Positions 37,537 through 50,301 of a stretch of 64,000 nt of DNA are shown one piece after another. The stretch spans positions 2,976,001 to 3,040,000 of the forward strand of contig NC_133121.1 in NCBI RefSeq assembly GCF_033568475.1, in the 5' to 3' direction. Each line of letters opens with the position of its first letter. Position 1 is the stretch's first letter. The translations under genes and the position numbers were made by a program. The notes beneath the pieces were generated by a model. It was not told the DNA's origin, searched no databases, and saw only the letters and a program-made list of their open reading frames with translations. The DNA is from Henckelia pumila. Its lineage: Eukaryota; Streptophyta; Magnoliopsida; Lamiales; Gesneriaceae.

Positions 37537-40254
37537 TCACTCTCCATCTTCTGATTCTGAAGTGTCTTCTGATTCGGGAGGAGCTTCAATAGCAGCGCCG
37601 ACTCGCCTTTGCCCAGGGTGAATGATTTCCTTAACCACGTCATTAGCTGGTAAAGATGGAACGAGTAGTATGAGAATTAATGTGTGGGAAATTGTATCCA
37701 CCAAATAACAGCAACTTCATAAGGGTGTGCATGCATGATTTTACACTTGAATGAATGCCACAAAAATGCAAGGAAATCATATTAATTCACACCTGATAGT
37801 AGAACCTTGACAAGGAGAGTCTTCGCAAATTTGATTTCTGCTTCATGATTGCTGACAAATTTAACCTTCAAGATACAGGCGCAGCTGATATGAGTTGGGA
37901 ACTATTACATTCGGTCGCTAATTTCTGCAAAAGGTCCTAAAAAAAATGCACGTATGACAAGTGGCTCGAATTTCCTACTGATAAGAGCTATACACTTCCC
38001 ATTCCACCAACATAAATTACACAAGAAATATTAGAGGTCATCTAGGAGAGAGGAAGGGGGTAACACAATCCAATATGAACTACTAAAACATCATCTGATC
38101 CAGGGAAAATGTCAAGCATCACAAAGGTAGACGATAAGTACTCACCATTTCACCATATAAGAAGCCCACAAGTTGATCTAGTCTTGGCTGATGCCTTCGA
38201 AGAAAAGGGCTCAAATGATTCATATACAGTTGTCTTGCTCCCTGTCAAAACAAGAGAGGACCGAAAGGTTCACAAACAAAGGCGAGACACAATTATAAAA
38301 CAATTCATGTAAAAACAATAAATTAAAATATTAAATACCTGCAATGTAAACCACAGGAATCCTTTCAACAAAGGAAAATGAAAATTACAGGAACAAAATA
38401 TCAACATCACATGCACTTTAAAATCAGCAAAATCACTCGTTTACAGATGACTATTTCATAATTGCAGGCAAATATATGCATCAAATTTTCATCCACCAAC
38501 ATCAAACATATTTATCATGAACATGATGTGATTCTAGAACTGATGGGTAATTCCACAATTCAAATAAAAGTTGAGAAAAGTGAACAGACAAATAATATTG
38601 CAACTGAAACAAGAAAAATGAAATGCATAAGCTTACGTCAACAGATGGCAGTTGAAGCCATACGAGAAATGCAAACTTCATATGATAGTAGAGAGGGAAC
38701 CTGAAAAAACCAAACAAACTTTAATCAAAATCTTAAGATTACCAAACAAGCGAGACACACAGATATATCATATTCCGTAAGTGCGTGGCAGTGCCTTAAT
38801 CAGATGGAAAAAGGTATAAAATTACCAATAGAGAAATTTATCTGTGAACAACTCAGCAACACTGAAAGTTCCATATGCTGCAAACATGTGATCAGATAGA
38901 TTCACTCACTGTGATAAACATGATATGTAGATAATAAAACATGATTTCAAGGTTTCAACAAATGTACGTTTATTAATAGTTCTGGAAAACATTGATAAGT
39001 CCATTATCCATCCTACTCGCTAAAATTAATATAAAAATTATTATAGGACAGAATTCTTGAGCATCAGTAGACATAAGGCACTAAAAAATTGCCATTTTTT
39101 TTATTTTCAATTCAAACACCAGGCAATAAACACCACAACTCTCTCTCTCAGCCTGAAGATTTTAGAAAACATGAGCATAACTTTCAAGATAGGACCAATT
39201 TGATCTTACATGACCCTAAATGTATGGAGAATAATTTTAACAATTTAACCAACCAGCCCAATACAAAAGCCACTTCTGCTGTTCATCTTGATCTTTTGCC
39301 TCGATGGCTTTAAATGTAGAATATACAGGTAAGACAATCCCCACAGAACAGCTGCAAGAGACATGCATATGGTCAACTGATAATCAACATTACGGATACC
39401 ACAAGCGAATAATGGATACCACAAGCGAATAAAATTTTAACAGTGAAGATGGGAAAATTTTCAGCTCCATAAATTATGGCTATCACACATGAATGAATGA
39501 AAACCCTAGCAATTATAATGCTATTATCTGGCTATAATTTTCCTAAATTACAACTGATAAGTGATAATAGCAAAATAAATTGAATGACCAAAATGTCCAT
39601 GCCAGTGATTTCACCATGTTTGTGGAAGTAGGCTCATGGCAAAAGATTCAAAGCCACATTTTCTTTAACTAAAACAAAATTCAAAGCTCACCACGCAGTG
39701 CGAACCACAATATTAGAACCCAGGGGACAGAGAAGTAGCCGAAGCCCAGCCTGCAGTTATTAGTGTGGTTTAGCAATAAATCACAAATAAAAATGTACCA
39801 AGCACCAATCGCATCATAACATAAGAAAACTGCAGTATCACTCAAAGAATATTAAATGCCGATGAATCCAACTTCCTCTTCCCTCACACCAGCACAGAAA
39901 ATACTAAGACACGAACTCTTCCAAATTTCGAGCCATACTACAGACTATCCTTCACTAATTCCGACTATCATATAATTGATCCGGACAAATTAATTTTTAT
40001 AGTTCCACATGCTTGCCAACTGAATAAACAAATATCACTTGATGGCTCCAATAAATGCTTTAAAAAAAAACGAACAGAATACGCAAGCATCCAATAATTC
40101 TATACCCAAGTATAATAAGCTGAATTGAAGAGTATTCCAACAAAATTCCCACCCAACACAATGTTTCTCTGGACACCACAATATCACCCGATTTTATGAT
40201 CTCCGAAAAACAGCTGAAAATCAAAAGCCTTCAATAACTTACCTCGCTGGACAT
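37537..40254 (-). CDS. HVA22K: HVA22-like protein k (TB2/DP1/HVA22), 8 exons
   Basis: Exons in order: 40243-40254, 39692-39750, 39254-39351, 38826-38877, 38637-38700, 38146-38241, 37793-37865, 37537-37646, summing to 564 bp (187 residues), all GT-AG. HVA22/REEP proteins shape ER tubules and vesicle traffic; several are induced by ABA or stress. The TB2/DP1/HVA22 domain is clear: CCSVGIVLPVYSTFKAIEAK, QQKWLLYWAAYGTFSVAE, and FPLYYHMKFAFLVWLQLPSV. Distinctive for the k type are PLGSNIVVRTA near the N-terminus and LSPFLRRHQPRLDQLVGFLY. The C-terminal tail is acidic (ESEDTSESEDGE). The first coding exon is only 12 bp (MSSE). Confidence 0.9.
39399..39432. repeat. Small tandem duplication in an HVA22k intron
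   Basis: Two adjacent copies of GGATACCACAAGCGAATAA between coding exons. Confidence 0.8.
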
Positions 40255-40806
40255 GTTGGATGGGAATAGATCCAGTTTTCACGATTCAATTGACAGGCAA
40301 CGGATTTCGCTCGAGAGAAACAGGATCTTGTCGCAAGGATTTTTGACTCAAAGAGGGCAACTCTGTTGTCTAGTTTATTTGTGTTATCTCGAAACCCTTC
40401 TCGCTGGAATTGGATCCAACTCGCGTGATTAGTCTAAGAAACGAAAACGCCAGGCTTCGTAATGACCTCTTCCAAGCTCCCAAGTCCCAACTCTAAAATA
40501 ATTTTCGTTATATTAATCTTTGGCATATTTTAAGTGAAAAATAATGTTGTTTTTGACATATAAAATAATATTTTTTTTATGAATTATTTTAAATTAAATT
40601 CGTCTTACAAAATTATCCGTAAGGATCGAATTATAATTTGGGTGGTTTTGCAAAATTAGATTCTTAGGACGAAATTATAAGTTGATTGGTTCGGTTTGAT
40701 TTTGGATAACGGGGTGCTTCTCACTTAAGAAACGAGAGTGTATATAATTAGAAATACACGATATATATTTCGATTACCTTTGTCAACAACTTATTGAATT
40801 AATCTG
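40255..40806. promoter_or_regulatory. HVA22k upstream region
   Basis: Holds the 5' leader and promoter of the minus-strand HVA22k-like gene. No specific motif is called. Confidence 0.4.
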
Positions 40807-40925
40807 TCGCACATGACTTGTCTAGTGCGATTTACCTTACTAGTCTAGTTTGCAAACTATTGCTTAATACGGAGGTTTACCCAGACTGCACCGAAAAGTA
40901 ACGATTGCACGTTTCAACGTAAACA
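40807..40925 (+). repeat. Dispersed TGTCGCACATGACT repeat, copy 3
   Basis: Starts TGTCGCACATGACTTG and continues GTGCGATTTACCTTACTAG, a GTTTGCAAACTA block, CGGAGGTTTACCCAGA and GCACCGAAAAGTAACG. It aligns in order with 5784-5890 and 11104-11225, and looks like the fullest of the three. Confidence 0.6.
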
Positions 40926-41736
40926 AAATGCATTCATAACAAGTATGACGTGTTTTAATTTTATAATATAATATAATGACATCATATTATAAATTATGAC
41001 ATAACAACAAAATATCTTTCTTGATAATGGAAAATTGGAATAGATTTATTAGGAAATACCAAAATATTTTTAGAAATATCTAGAGAATTTTAAGAAGTAT
41101 TATGTTATATGTATACTGAGGATTACATATTGGATTAAAAACCGTGTGTGTTTTGGTTAAATTTCCCTGAAACGAAAGGTTTTTGAGAAATATAAATTAT
41201 ATGTCTTCCTAGTATTTTCTCAATGTTACATCGCATAAATTCTCGATTATATATTTTCTTAAGTCACTCATTAATTTGAAAATCAGTGTTATAGGATTTC
41301 CAAACACATGAATATATACAGGCTATCTCAATACCATCAGAGCAACAACTCAAATTGTGATTGATGAATCCAATGGGACAATTTCATCCCATGTTTTATA
41401 TTTTATTATCATTAATATTTTTCATTTGAAATCATATTCATTCTTCAAATAACCAGTTACCATCATAGCTCACCTTTAAATTTTCTGTTTCTCGAGCATC
41501 GTCCAAAAGGAAAATCTCATAGCCAAAGTTGGTTAACAACTAACTCTATTCTTGGCTAGCTCATCCAACCCTATGTCATTCAAACTTCGTCACCAACTCA
41601 CTAACTGAGGGCCTCCTCCAAAGATCTTTCTTTTGGTGGTTGCTAAAGCACAACTAAAGATAGTTTCTTCAAAGGTGATGGCCCTTTTGGTTGCCCCCAC
41701 ATCCTATGTGGCAGCCTCGTCTCATAATGATCATCA
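40926..41736. other. Intergenic, nothing recognised
   Basis: A/T-rich to 41450, then a more balanced stretch (41460-41736) of unclear origin directly before the copia element. No gene supported. Confidence 0.35.
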
Positions 41737-44452
41737 TGTTGAAAATTATTAATTGAATGAATTGTGGAATAAATGGACTTGAAAAGCTTGTCCCAAATGG
41801 CTTGAAAAGTTTGTCCCAAGTGCTACAAATAATTTGAATTTGGTGAAATAAATTGGAGAAAAATGGGAAATTGGTTGTCCCACATTGGAACAACTCCAAT
41901 TTGTTGCTCACCTTAAATAATCCAAATTTGGTTTATGGGATTGGGCCCATAGGGCACCAGATGTTTTGTAAAGGGGCAAGACGCTAATCGATGCAACAAA
42001 CACGCGCGCGGTCGGCCGGCCGGCTTGGCGAGGCGAGGACTTATGATCTATTATTCTTTTTTGGATAAAATTTGGTTCAAAAATAAAATTTTTTAATTTA
42101 GTCACGACTGTTTCTGGGCTTTTTCTGTCATGGGTTGCATCCTTATGCCTTAAAACGTATTGTTCCATGTATAAGTCTATATATATGGTGGTTATAACAC
42201 AGAAAACGATATACAGAACATCTGATAACGTATACATCAGATTTCTGAAAAATCTCTCCCTCACTTTTTTAAAGAAAAGTTGAAACTTATTTTCGTTCGC
42301 TGAAGTTCGTGATATTTGTAGTCTTGCTATATCACGATCGTTAGTCGTTGTATCTTAGGGACGATTGCCGCCAACGTTGAGCACTGTTAACGGGCAATTT
42401 CGTCTTGCGGATAAAGAGTTTCTCTCGCCTCGACTTTGTTCATCATTTTCGCTGCTGTTGTTGCTGTTGACATTGAAGTTTTCAGAATTCGGAATATATC
42501 CTCATAACAATCGCAAGACAAAATTTTGTATTTCTGGGATTCTGAAGATGTCTACCATTTCATTCACTCCGCTCTCTTCCGCCCCTGCACATGGAGAAAA
42601 GCCGCCTAAGTTTTCTGGTGCCGACTTCAAACATTGGCAGCAGAAAATGCTCTTCTACCTTACCACTTTGAATCTGTCTAGATTCCTGAAGGAGGATCCC
42701 CCTGTCGTCATTGATGGCGATTCTGACACCCAAAGGAGGACCGTTGTTGATGCATGGAACCACAACGATTTCCTATGCAGAAACTACATCCTGAATGGCC
42801 TTGATGACACTCTCTATAGTGTCTACTCCTCTGTCAAGACGGTCAAGGAACTCTGGGATTCCTTGGAGAAGAAATACAAAACTGAAGACGCCGGTATCAA
42901 GAAGTTTGTGGTTGGCAAATTTCTGGACTTCAAGATGGTAGACTCAAAAACTGTGATGAGTCAAGTGCAAGAGATACAAATCATCTTGCATGACTTATTG
43001 GCCGAAGGAATGGAAATCAATGAACCATTCCAAGTCACGTCTATCATTGAGAAGTTGTCTCCGATGTGGAATGACTTCAAGAACTACCTTAAGCACAAAC
43101 ATAAGGAGTTAAAATTTGAAGACCTTATAGTGCGACTTCACATTGAGGAGGATAACAGAAATACCGAGGTCAAGTCACATAAAAAGATGATGGAAACCGA
43201 GGCCAAAGCAAATCTGACGGAGTCTAGTACGAGTCAAAAGAGGAAGCGCTCCCATGATGGAAAGCAAAAGGGGAAAGCAAAGAAATTCCAATAAAGTTGC
43301 TACAACTGTGGCAAACCAAATCATATGGCAAGAGACTGCCGACTTCCTAAGAAAAACAACAAAAATCTGAAACTAAGGCAAGTGAACATGGTTCAAGAAA
43401 AATATGTACCTTTAACAATTTCTGATATTGATATTAGTGCTGTTATTTGTGAGACCAACATGGTGGATGATCCAAGAGGATGGTGGATCGATACTGGCTC
43501 TACAAGCCACATTTGTGCCGATAAAGATATGTATTCCACATATGCCACCGTTGGTGATAGAAAATTGTTCATGGGTAACTCTGCAACTTCGGATGTCGTT
43601 GGAGTTGGCAATGTAGTGCTGAAGATGACGTCGGGCAAGGAGATGACGCTTAAAAATGTGCTACATGTGTCAGACATTCGTAAGCATTTAGTTTCAGGTT
43701 CTCTTTTGAGCAAGATAGAGTTTAGAATGGTGTTTGAGTCTGATAAGTTTGTGTTAAAAAAATCCGGTGTATTTGTTGGTAAAGGGTACCAAGATAGTAG
43801 TCTCTTTAAATTGAATGTAATGAATGTTATCCGCCCTGAGGCGAAGAATAAAGTTGTTGGTTCTGCTAACTTGCTTGAAAGCTATGAATTATGGCATGAA
43901 CGATTAGGACATGTTAACTTCAATACGTTGCAACGACTTGCAAATTTAAATGTAATACCTACGTTTAAAAGAAATCCACAAAACAAGTGTGATGAAGCGA
44001 AAATGGTTAAAACTCCATTTCATAATGTCACGAGAAGTACTACGCCATTTGAATTAATACATACTGATGTATGTGATTTAAAAATTATACAAACACGAGG
44101 TTGAAATAAGTACTTTATAACATTCATTGATGATTGCACCAGATTTTGTTATGTATATTTATTGAAAAGCAAAGATGAAGCAATTGAAGCTTTCAAGAAA
44201 TATAAGACCGAGATTGAAAATCAACAAAGTTCAAAGATTAAAATGATTCGAAGTGATCGAGGTGGAGAGTATGTGTAATGAACTGGGCTGGCCCAGTTCA
44301 TTCTTGCTCTCATGATCTTCTCCCCCCTGGTGGGGAGTTTTTGCCCTCCCCAGGATTTGAACCTTGCACTCCAGGATTGAGGGAACATTGCATTTATGAC
44401 CTGGAGTGCAAGGTTCGAATCCTGGGAAGGGCAAAAACTCCCCACCAGGGGG

Positions 44453-44606
44453 CTAGCTCAATGGTACCAGGATTAAGGGAACATTGCATTTATGACCTGG
44501 AATGCAAGGTTCGAATCCTGGGGAGGGCAAAAACTCCCCACCAGGGGGAGAAGATCATGAGTTCAAGAATGAACTGGGCCAGCCCAGTTCATTACAAAAA
44601 AAAAAA
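44453..44606 (+). mobile_element. Most complete SINE unit, plus orientation, with A-tail
   Basis: Runs from TAGCTCAATGGTACC (A box) through GGTTCGAATCC (B box at 44508-44518) and the tail palindrome to ATTACAAAAAAAAAAA. The order promoter head, body, A-tail is that of a pol III-transcribed SINE and can serve as the family reference. Confidence 0.75.
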
Positions 44607-44776
44607 TGCAATGTTCCCTCAATCCTGGTACCATTGAGCTTGGTACCAGGATTAAGGGAACATTGCATTTATGACCTGGAGTGCAAGGTTCGAATCCTGG
44701 TAGCTCAATGGTACCAGGATTAAGGAAACATTGCATTTATGACCTGGAGTGCAAGGTTCGAATCCTGGGGAGGGCA

Positions 44777-44916
44777 ATGAACTGGGCTGGCCCAGTTCAT
44801 TCTTTCTCTCATGATCTTCTCCCCACTGGTGGGGAGTTTTTGCCCTCCCCAGGATTCGAACCTTGCACTCCAGGTCATAAATACAATGTTCCCTCAATCC
44901 TGGTACCATTGAGCTA
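44777..44916 (-). mobile_element. Near-complete SINE unit, minus orientation
   Basis: Reverse-oriented unit from the tail palindrome at 44777 through B box (44852-44862) to the A box region ending near 44916. It is joined directly to plus units on both sides. Confidence 0.75.
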
Positions 44917-45126
44917 GCTGCAAAAACTCCCCACCAGGGGGGAGAAGATCATGAGAGCAAGAATGAACTGGGCCAGCCCAGTTCATTACAAAAAAAGGGC
45001 GCCCTTTTATGTAATGAACTCATGATCTTCTCCCTCCTGGTGAGGAGTTTTTGCCCTCCCCAGGATTCGAACCTTGCACTCCAGGTCATAAATGCAATGT
45101 TCCCTTAATCCTGGTACCATTGAGCT

Positions 45127-45272
45127 AGCTAGCTCAATGGTACCAGGATTAAGGGAACATTGCATTTATGACCTGGAGTGCAAGGTTCGAATCCTGGGGA
45201 GGGCAAAAACTCCTCACCAGGGGGGAGAAGATCATGAGTTCAAGAATGAACTAGGCCAGCCCAGTTCATTAC
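45127..45272 (+). mobile_element. Terminal plus SINE unit
   Basis: Complete head and tail, with B box at 45184-45194, ending CCCAGTTCATTAC at the right direct repeat AGTATGTG. It mirrors a minus unit (about 45012-45126) head-to-head across GAGCTAGCTAGCTC. Confidence 0.75.
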
Positions 45273-47823
45273 AGTATGTGGCTCCTTTTGAAGAATTTTG
45301 CTCAACTTCGGGCATCATTCATCAAACGAAAGCCCCTTACTCACCTCAATCTAATGGCATTGCAGAACGCAAAAATCAAACATTAAAGGAAATGATGAAC
45401 GTGTTGTTAATAAATTCTGGCTTACCTCAAAATATGTGGGGTGAAACGATTCTCTCAACAACTCACATTCTAAACAAAATTCCAATTAAAGGAAAAGATG
45501 AAACACCGTATGAACAGTGGAAAGGTCGTAAACCTTCTTACCAATACCTCAAAGTGTGGGGGTGTTTGGCTAAAGTAGAATTACCTAAGCCAAAACAAAT
45601 AAAAATTGGGCCTAAAACGGTTGACTGTATATTTATTGGTTATGCATACAATAGTAGTGCATATCGATTTTTAGTACATAAGTCAACGATTCCTGATGTA
45701 CACGAAGGCATAATTATGGAGTCAAGGAATGCAGTATTCTTTGAAAATATATTTTCTCGTAAAGAAAGGAAAGAAATAAGTTCGAACAAGCGAACTTATG
45801 AAAATACAATTGAAACTCCACAAACCAAAGAAGAACCAAGACGCAGCAAGCGTGCACGAGTTGAAAAATCGTTTGGTCCTGATTTTCTAACATACATGTT
45901 AGATAATGAACCAAGAACTCTTCAAGAGGCTTTATCAAATCCCGAGGCTCCTTTTTGGAAGGAAGCCATACAAAATGAAATAGATTTCATCATGCATAAT
46001 CATACGTGGGAGTTGGTTGATCTCCCTCCGGGCTGTAAACCTTTGGGATCTAAGTGGATTCTTAAAAAAAATACAAAGAAGATGGATCTATAGATAAATA
46101 TAAAGCTCGACTAGTGGTTCAAGGTTTTAGACAAAAGGAGGGATATGATTTCTTCGATACCTACTCTCCGGTTTCTAGAATAACATCCATTCGTGTTCTC
46201 ATAGCTATTGCAGCATTGCATGATCTTGAGATACGTCAAATGGATGTTAAAATAGCGTTTTTGAATGAAAAGTTGGAAGAAGAAATATATATAAAACAAC
46301 CAAAAGGGTTTATTGTACTCGAAAAAGAAGGAAAAGTGTGTAAACTTGTCAAGTCGTTGTATGGACTGAAACAAGCACCTAAACAATGGCATCACAAGTT
46401 TGACACTGCAATGTTGTCAAATGGTTTCACAATAAATAAATGTGATAAATGTGTCTACATTAAAGGTACTACAAATGCATGTGCAATTGTTTGCCTTTAT
46501 GTAGATGACATATTAATCATGGGAAGCAACCATGAATTGATTGTGAAAACCAAGAAAATGCTGAGACAACATTTTGACATGAAGGATTTGGGATTGTGTG
46601 ATATTATTCTAGGGATTAAAGTCTCTAGAATTCCTGCTGGAATTATTTTATCACAAACTCATTATGTAGAAAAGGTTCTTGAACGATTTAATGCCACAAA
46701 TCGTCCTCCGACTAGAACACCCATGGAATTGGGTACACATTTAGCCAAAAATAGAGGAGAACCTGTTTCACAAATGGAATATGCAAGAGTGATAGGAATT
46801 TTAATGTACTTAACTAACTGTACCCGTCCTGATCTTGCATATACTGTAAACAAACTGAGTCGGTTCACAAGTAATCCAAGTGAGGATCATTGGAAAGCAT
46901 TAATGAGAGTGCTTGGATATTTGAAATACACTTCGAGTTATGAAATAATGTATACAAAATATCCTGCGGTCCTAGAAGGATATTGTGATGCAAATTGGAT
47001 TTCTGACACGAAAGACTCCAAGTCTACGAGTGGATATGTGTTCACAATTGGATTTTTTTTATTTTAACAATTGTTTATTTTGTTTACTAAATATATTTTA
47101 AATTTCTGCGATCAGACTTTCAAATTTAAATTAAAATAGTAATATTTACGACACGTTTTAAATTTTTTTAATTATTTTAAAAATAAAAAATAAAATTGGA
47201 TTAATCGGGTTAGTCTGGTTTGAGTTCACCATTTTCGAGATGATTTATGTTCGGTTCGAGTTCGGGTTGAAAAATTTTCTAATATATAGCATTTGCGCCA
47301 ATCCAACACGAATCTATTTGAATTAACTCCTCTAGGTCTGTCCACATAATTGAGGGACTTAAAAAATCCAAACGAATTAAAATAAGCCAACAACTACGCT
47401 AACCAAATTTGTAATTAAAATAAAATTTATATTTAAAAAATATAATATAAAACAAATTTAATCAAAATATTTTTATTTAGGTTAACCAAATTTCTATAAA
47501 TATAACTGATCACAAAAAAATTTATTTAATCATTTTAATTTTTTAATTTTTTTACTTTTTCTCTTCGTAATAATTTTTTTAGTTGTTCATAAATTAGAAA
47601 TTAAAATTAAAATTTTGACTTTTTTTTGAAACAAAATTTCCATATTAATAAATAAATAACGATAAACATTTATTAATTATATAATTAATTAAAAGACCCA
47701 AAAAAAAAAACTTGGTACATGTGCAGGTCCCCACGTAAAGGTGCTAGCAGCTAGCAGACGCTACATTTTTATGCATTGTCTACAGTTACTGACGGAAAAA
47801 ACCCCATAAAATTGAGATACTTA

Positions 47824-47824
<1 letters not shown>

Positions 47825-47871
<47 letters not shown>
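47825..47871. repeat. (AAT)n microsatellite
   Basis: About 15 consecutive AAT/TAA units. Confidence 0.9.
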
Positions 47872-47873
<2 letters not shown>

Positions 47874-49714
47874 AGACCATAGATTTTTATTTCCAAACAA
47901 CATTAAATTAGAGAGACAACTTTTGGTGTTTTATTTGTAAAAATAGTCTTTTACGGCACACCACAGGGATCTTTATAGTGAAAGCAAGTAACACATATTT
48001 TTCTAGAAAATTGAATATTTTCACTTATTATTGTCTTGGGAAGAAATCAATCATGCAAATGACAGGACAAGACTTTTGGGTATGTGAGTTAAGTAATGAA
48101 TAGCTTAAATGTTGATTGCTATTAATTTACATGCCAAGAGAACTCATTCAAACTATATAACCTATTGAAGTACTCATATGGTATACATGTTGAGTGGTTA
48201 AAGTTTCATTCTAAAGCAGTATGCTTTTATATTTTCAACTCATCTATCTTCTCTTTTGTAGGTACGTTGGCTTGGTTCAATATCAATTTCTTACTATCTC
48301 AAGTATATGAAACTAATTTCCTGACATATTTGTCAAAAGATACTGGTAGAAAGACGATTTTTCTGGACGATTTGGTAGCTGTAGAAGGAAAAGAAAACTG
48401 GTAATAATCGATATAAACTTGGAGCACTAATATTACAGAACAAGGTTAATTATCGCCGATGAATTTGAAGTGCTACAGCAATATATTGTAAGAATGAATG
48501 GCAGGGCAATTCTCCTTTGGCAAGAAAAAGTATGCGCATGCATGGCTATCTTGCCGAAGGAGGATCGCACAGTCATTCTTTTTTCTCACACAAACTCGCC
48601 TTTCTTTCTCAAATCAGGCTGCGTAGGCAACATCTCCTTACATGTTTCGGATACAAAATATGACAGTTTATATATGCAACCTCGTCTAGCACCTTCACAA
48701 GTATATGCTGAAGGACATGGCATATACTTTGGACTATTCCTTACTAAGGGATTCCCTTTGCTTTTGAAAGGGTCGGGGCCCCAATATTTTCTGACCTCTC
48801 TGCATCTTCCTGTTCTTTGGATATGCTTCTTTATTTCTCCCCTTAAGTTACCTACTTAAACATATAGGCATAACGTGTTTTATATGTTTTATGAAGCATT
48901 TAATCATTTTGCTTAGGAACATAAGATTCTTGTTTTCTGATGTTATACTAAATAAGATATATGATGGCGTGAGCCATCTTTTGTGATATTTAATCTTGGA
49001 TGGTGTATTTTCTCACATTGGTTTCATTATCATGAATGAAATCAAAATGTTTGTTTATATTAATTTTGTTATTCATATTATAAGTAAAGCGACTGTAATT
49101 AATTTGTTCTTCATTTTTTTATGAATGATATATTCCTCAACTTCATAGGTGTTGAGCCCCCATAGTAGAACTAAGAATCTCGCTTTTTCTGCATAATGTG
49201 CAATGTCACAGTTCAAGATAAGCTTAAGCTTTGATTATTGGTTCATTTTTTTCTTCTTATATTATTTTGTTTCTGGTTATATCCATCACATGCATTTCCT
49301 TTTGCATTATCTCATTCTTTTTTCCTACATAAACGAAAGTTTTCTTGACTGGGTTTGTTGTTTTGGAAAGGACCTCCATGGGGAAGCTGATGAATCATGA
49401 TTAGTGGAAAGTATAGACGTTTGATCTCCTCGCGCGAAATCGAGTCTAATGTGAATATTTGAGACTTCTGTCCAAAGGGATTGTTGATCATGTATCCACA
49501 GCAAATTATGAGCCCAACAACGCTCCAATAATACAATATTGCTAAAAGCTTGACTGAAAACTTAAATTTTCCAACACGAGCAAGAGTTTGGGCATAGCTC
49601 CTGATCATTTATCGAGTACCTGCTTCGATTTTGCCTTTTAATTAGTTGTTAAAAAATGAATATGCATAAAAACAAAAAGACTGATGTGGAATACCTATTC
49701 CATACTATATAAAT

Positions 49715-49817
49715 TAGTGTTTGCAACCTTTAAATATAAGTGATTATGAATTTTTGTCTTCATAAATTTGTTAAGAAAAAATCCATAATTACTTAATTTT
49801 AGAGTTTACAAACACTG
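49715..49817. mobile_element. Short foldback MITE, copy B
   Basis: TAGTGTTTGCAACC at one end and GTTTACAAACACTG at the other, with the same inner words as 33420-33525 (CCATAATTACTT, TTAAGAAAAAATCC) in reverse orientation. Two independent insertions of one small family. Confidence 0.65.
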
Positions 49818-50301
49818 CCTAAATAAAAATAAATATATAATTTTAGCCACCCCGACGGTCCTAATCAAACTATATAATTTTATTTATGTAAAAATCCCTA
49901 TTCACGGTGTTTTGTATATACGGTCTCTATGGACATTGTCATGTACCATTCACCTGTTACTTTACCATGTACAGATAGACAATGCTAAATGTCAAATTTA
50001 ATTTTGGAAAGAAAAATGCTACAAATACATTGATAGTTACGTATTGATTTACATTGCATTAGAAAAATGTATGAGCTACATCATGCATGATAGATGTTAC
50101 ATGTGAATCATGACAAATAATTTTATGAAACAAAAATAGATAACTAATTTTCTCTCGAGTTTTACATGTTTTCATAAAGTATCGATCTTTTAGATAACAT
50201 GTGTATACAGCAATCCCGAGCATACAAATAAAACACCCTTCAAAAGTTATAGCTACAAATTTGAAACTGATGGTAACCTATTGATTGACTCTGTCTCAAC
50301 T

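Larger units (their letters stand above)
44276..45272. mobile_element. Cluster of about ten tRNA-derived SINE units
   Basis: 997 bp of full and partial copies of one short unit in both orientations, bounded by 8-bp direct repeats AGTATGTG (44268-44275 and 45273-45280). The unit has a tRNA-like head with A box TAGCTCAATGG and B box GGTTCGAATCC, a body GGGCAAAAACTCCCCACCAG and AGAAGATCATGAG, and a palindromic tail AATGAACTGGG..CCCAGTTCATT, sometimes followed by A runs. B boxes lie at 44412, 44508, 44687, 44755 and 45184 (+), and 44353, 44852 and 45063 (-). No coding. Open frames here are artefacts. Confidence 0.8.
41737..47067 (+). mobile_element. Ty1/copia LTR retrotransposon, broken, with nested SINE cluster
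   Basis: A fossil copia element. Order of parts: possible 5' LTR from about 41737 (begins TGTTGAAAATT) to about 42360, gag (about 42550-43290, with FSGADFKHWQQKMLFYLTT), CCHC zinc knuckle (about 43300-43345), aspartic protease (WWIDTGSTSHIC, about 43480), GAG-pre-integrase and integrase (about 43890-45500), reverse transcriptase (about 45900-46700, with [11 protein letters not shown]) and the start of RNase H (about 46970-47060). The order protease-integrase-RT is diagnostic of Ty1/copia. The coding region carries several breaks besides a 1-kb SINE-cluster insertion within the integrase region. No 3' LTR was found in the window, so age cannot be read from LTR divergence. Well-preserved domains suggest it is not ancient. 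Lineage (Tork-like or other) is not settled. Confidence 0.9.
47068..50293. other. Gene-poor region with simple repeats
   Basis: A/T-rich. Contains an (AAT)n tract, a short foldback (49715-49817), and open frames at 48165-48404 and 48470-48859 that I do not recognise and that have no supporting splice pattern. No 3' LTR for the copia element was seen here. Confidence 0.45.

Noticed and set aside
44453-44525. A genuine tRNA gene
   Set aside because: A and B boxes are present, but the spacing and arms do not form a normal cloverleaf, and the unit continues into a body and A-tail.
44278-44917. Open frames in the SINE cluster encoding repeats such as LREHCIYDLECKVRILG
   Set aside because: They are translations of the repeated tRNA-like unit on both strands, not a repeat protein.
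48165-48859. Two unrecognised plus-strand open frames (79 and 129 codons)
   Set aside because: No domain, no splice pattern, no family resemblance and A/T-rich composition; kept only as part of a gene-poor stretch.
49312-49608. Minus-strand open frame of 98 codons
   Set aside because: No recognisable domain or neighbouring exon support; likely chance.
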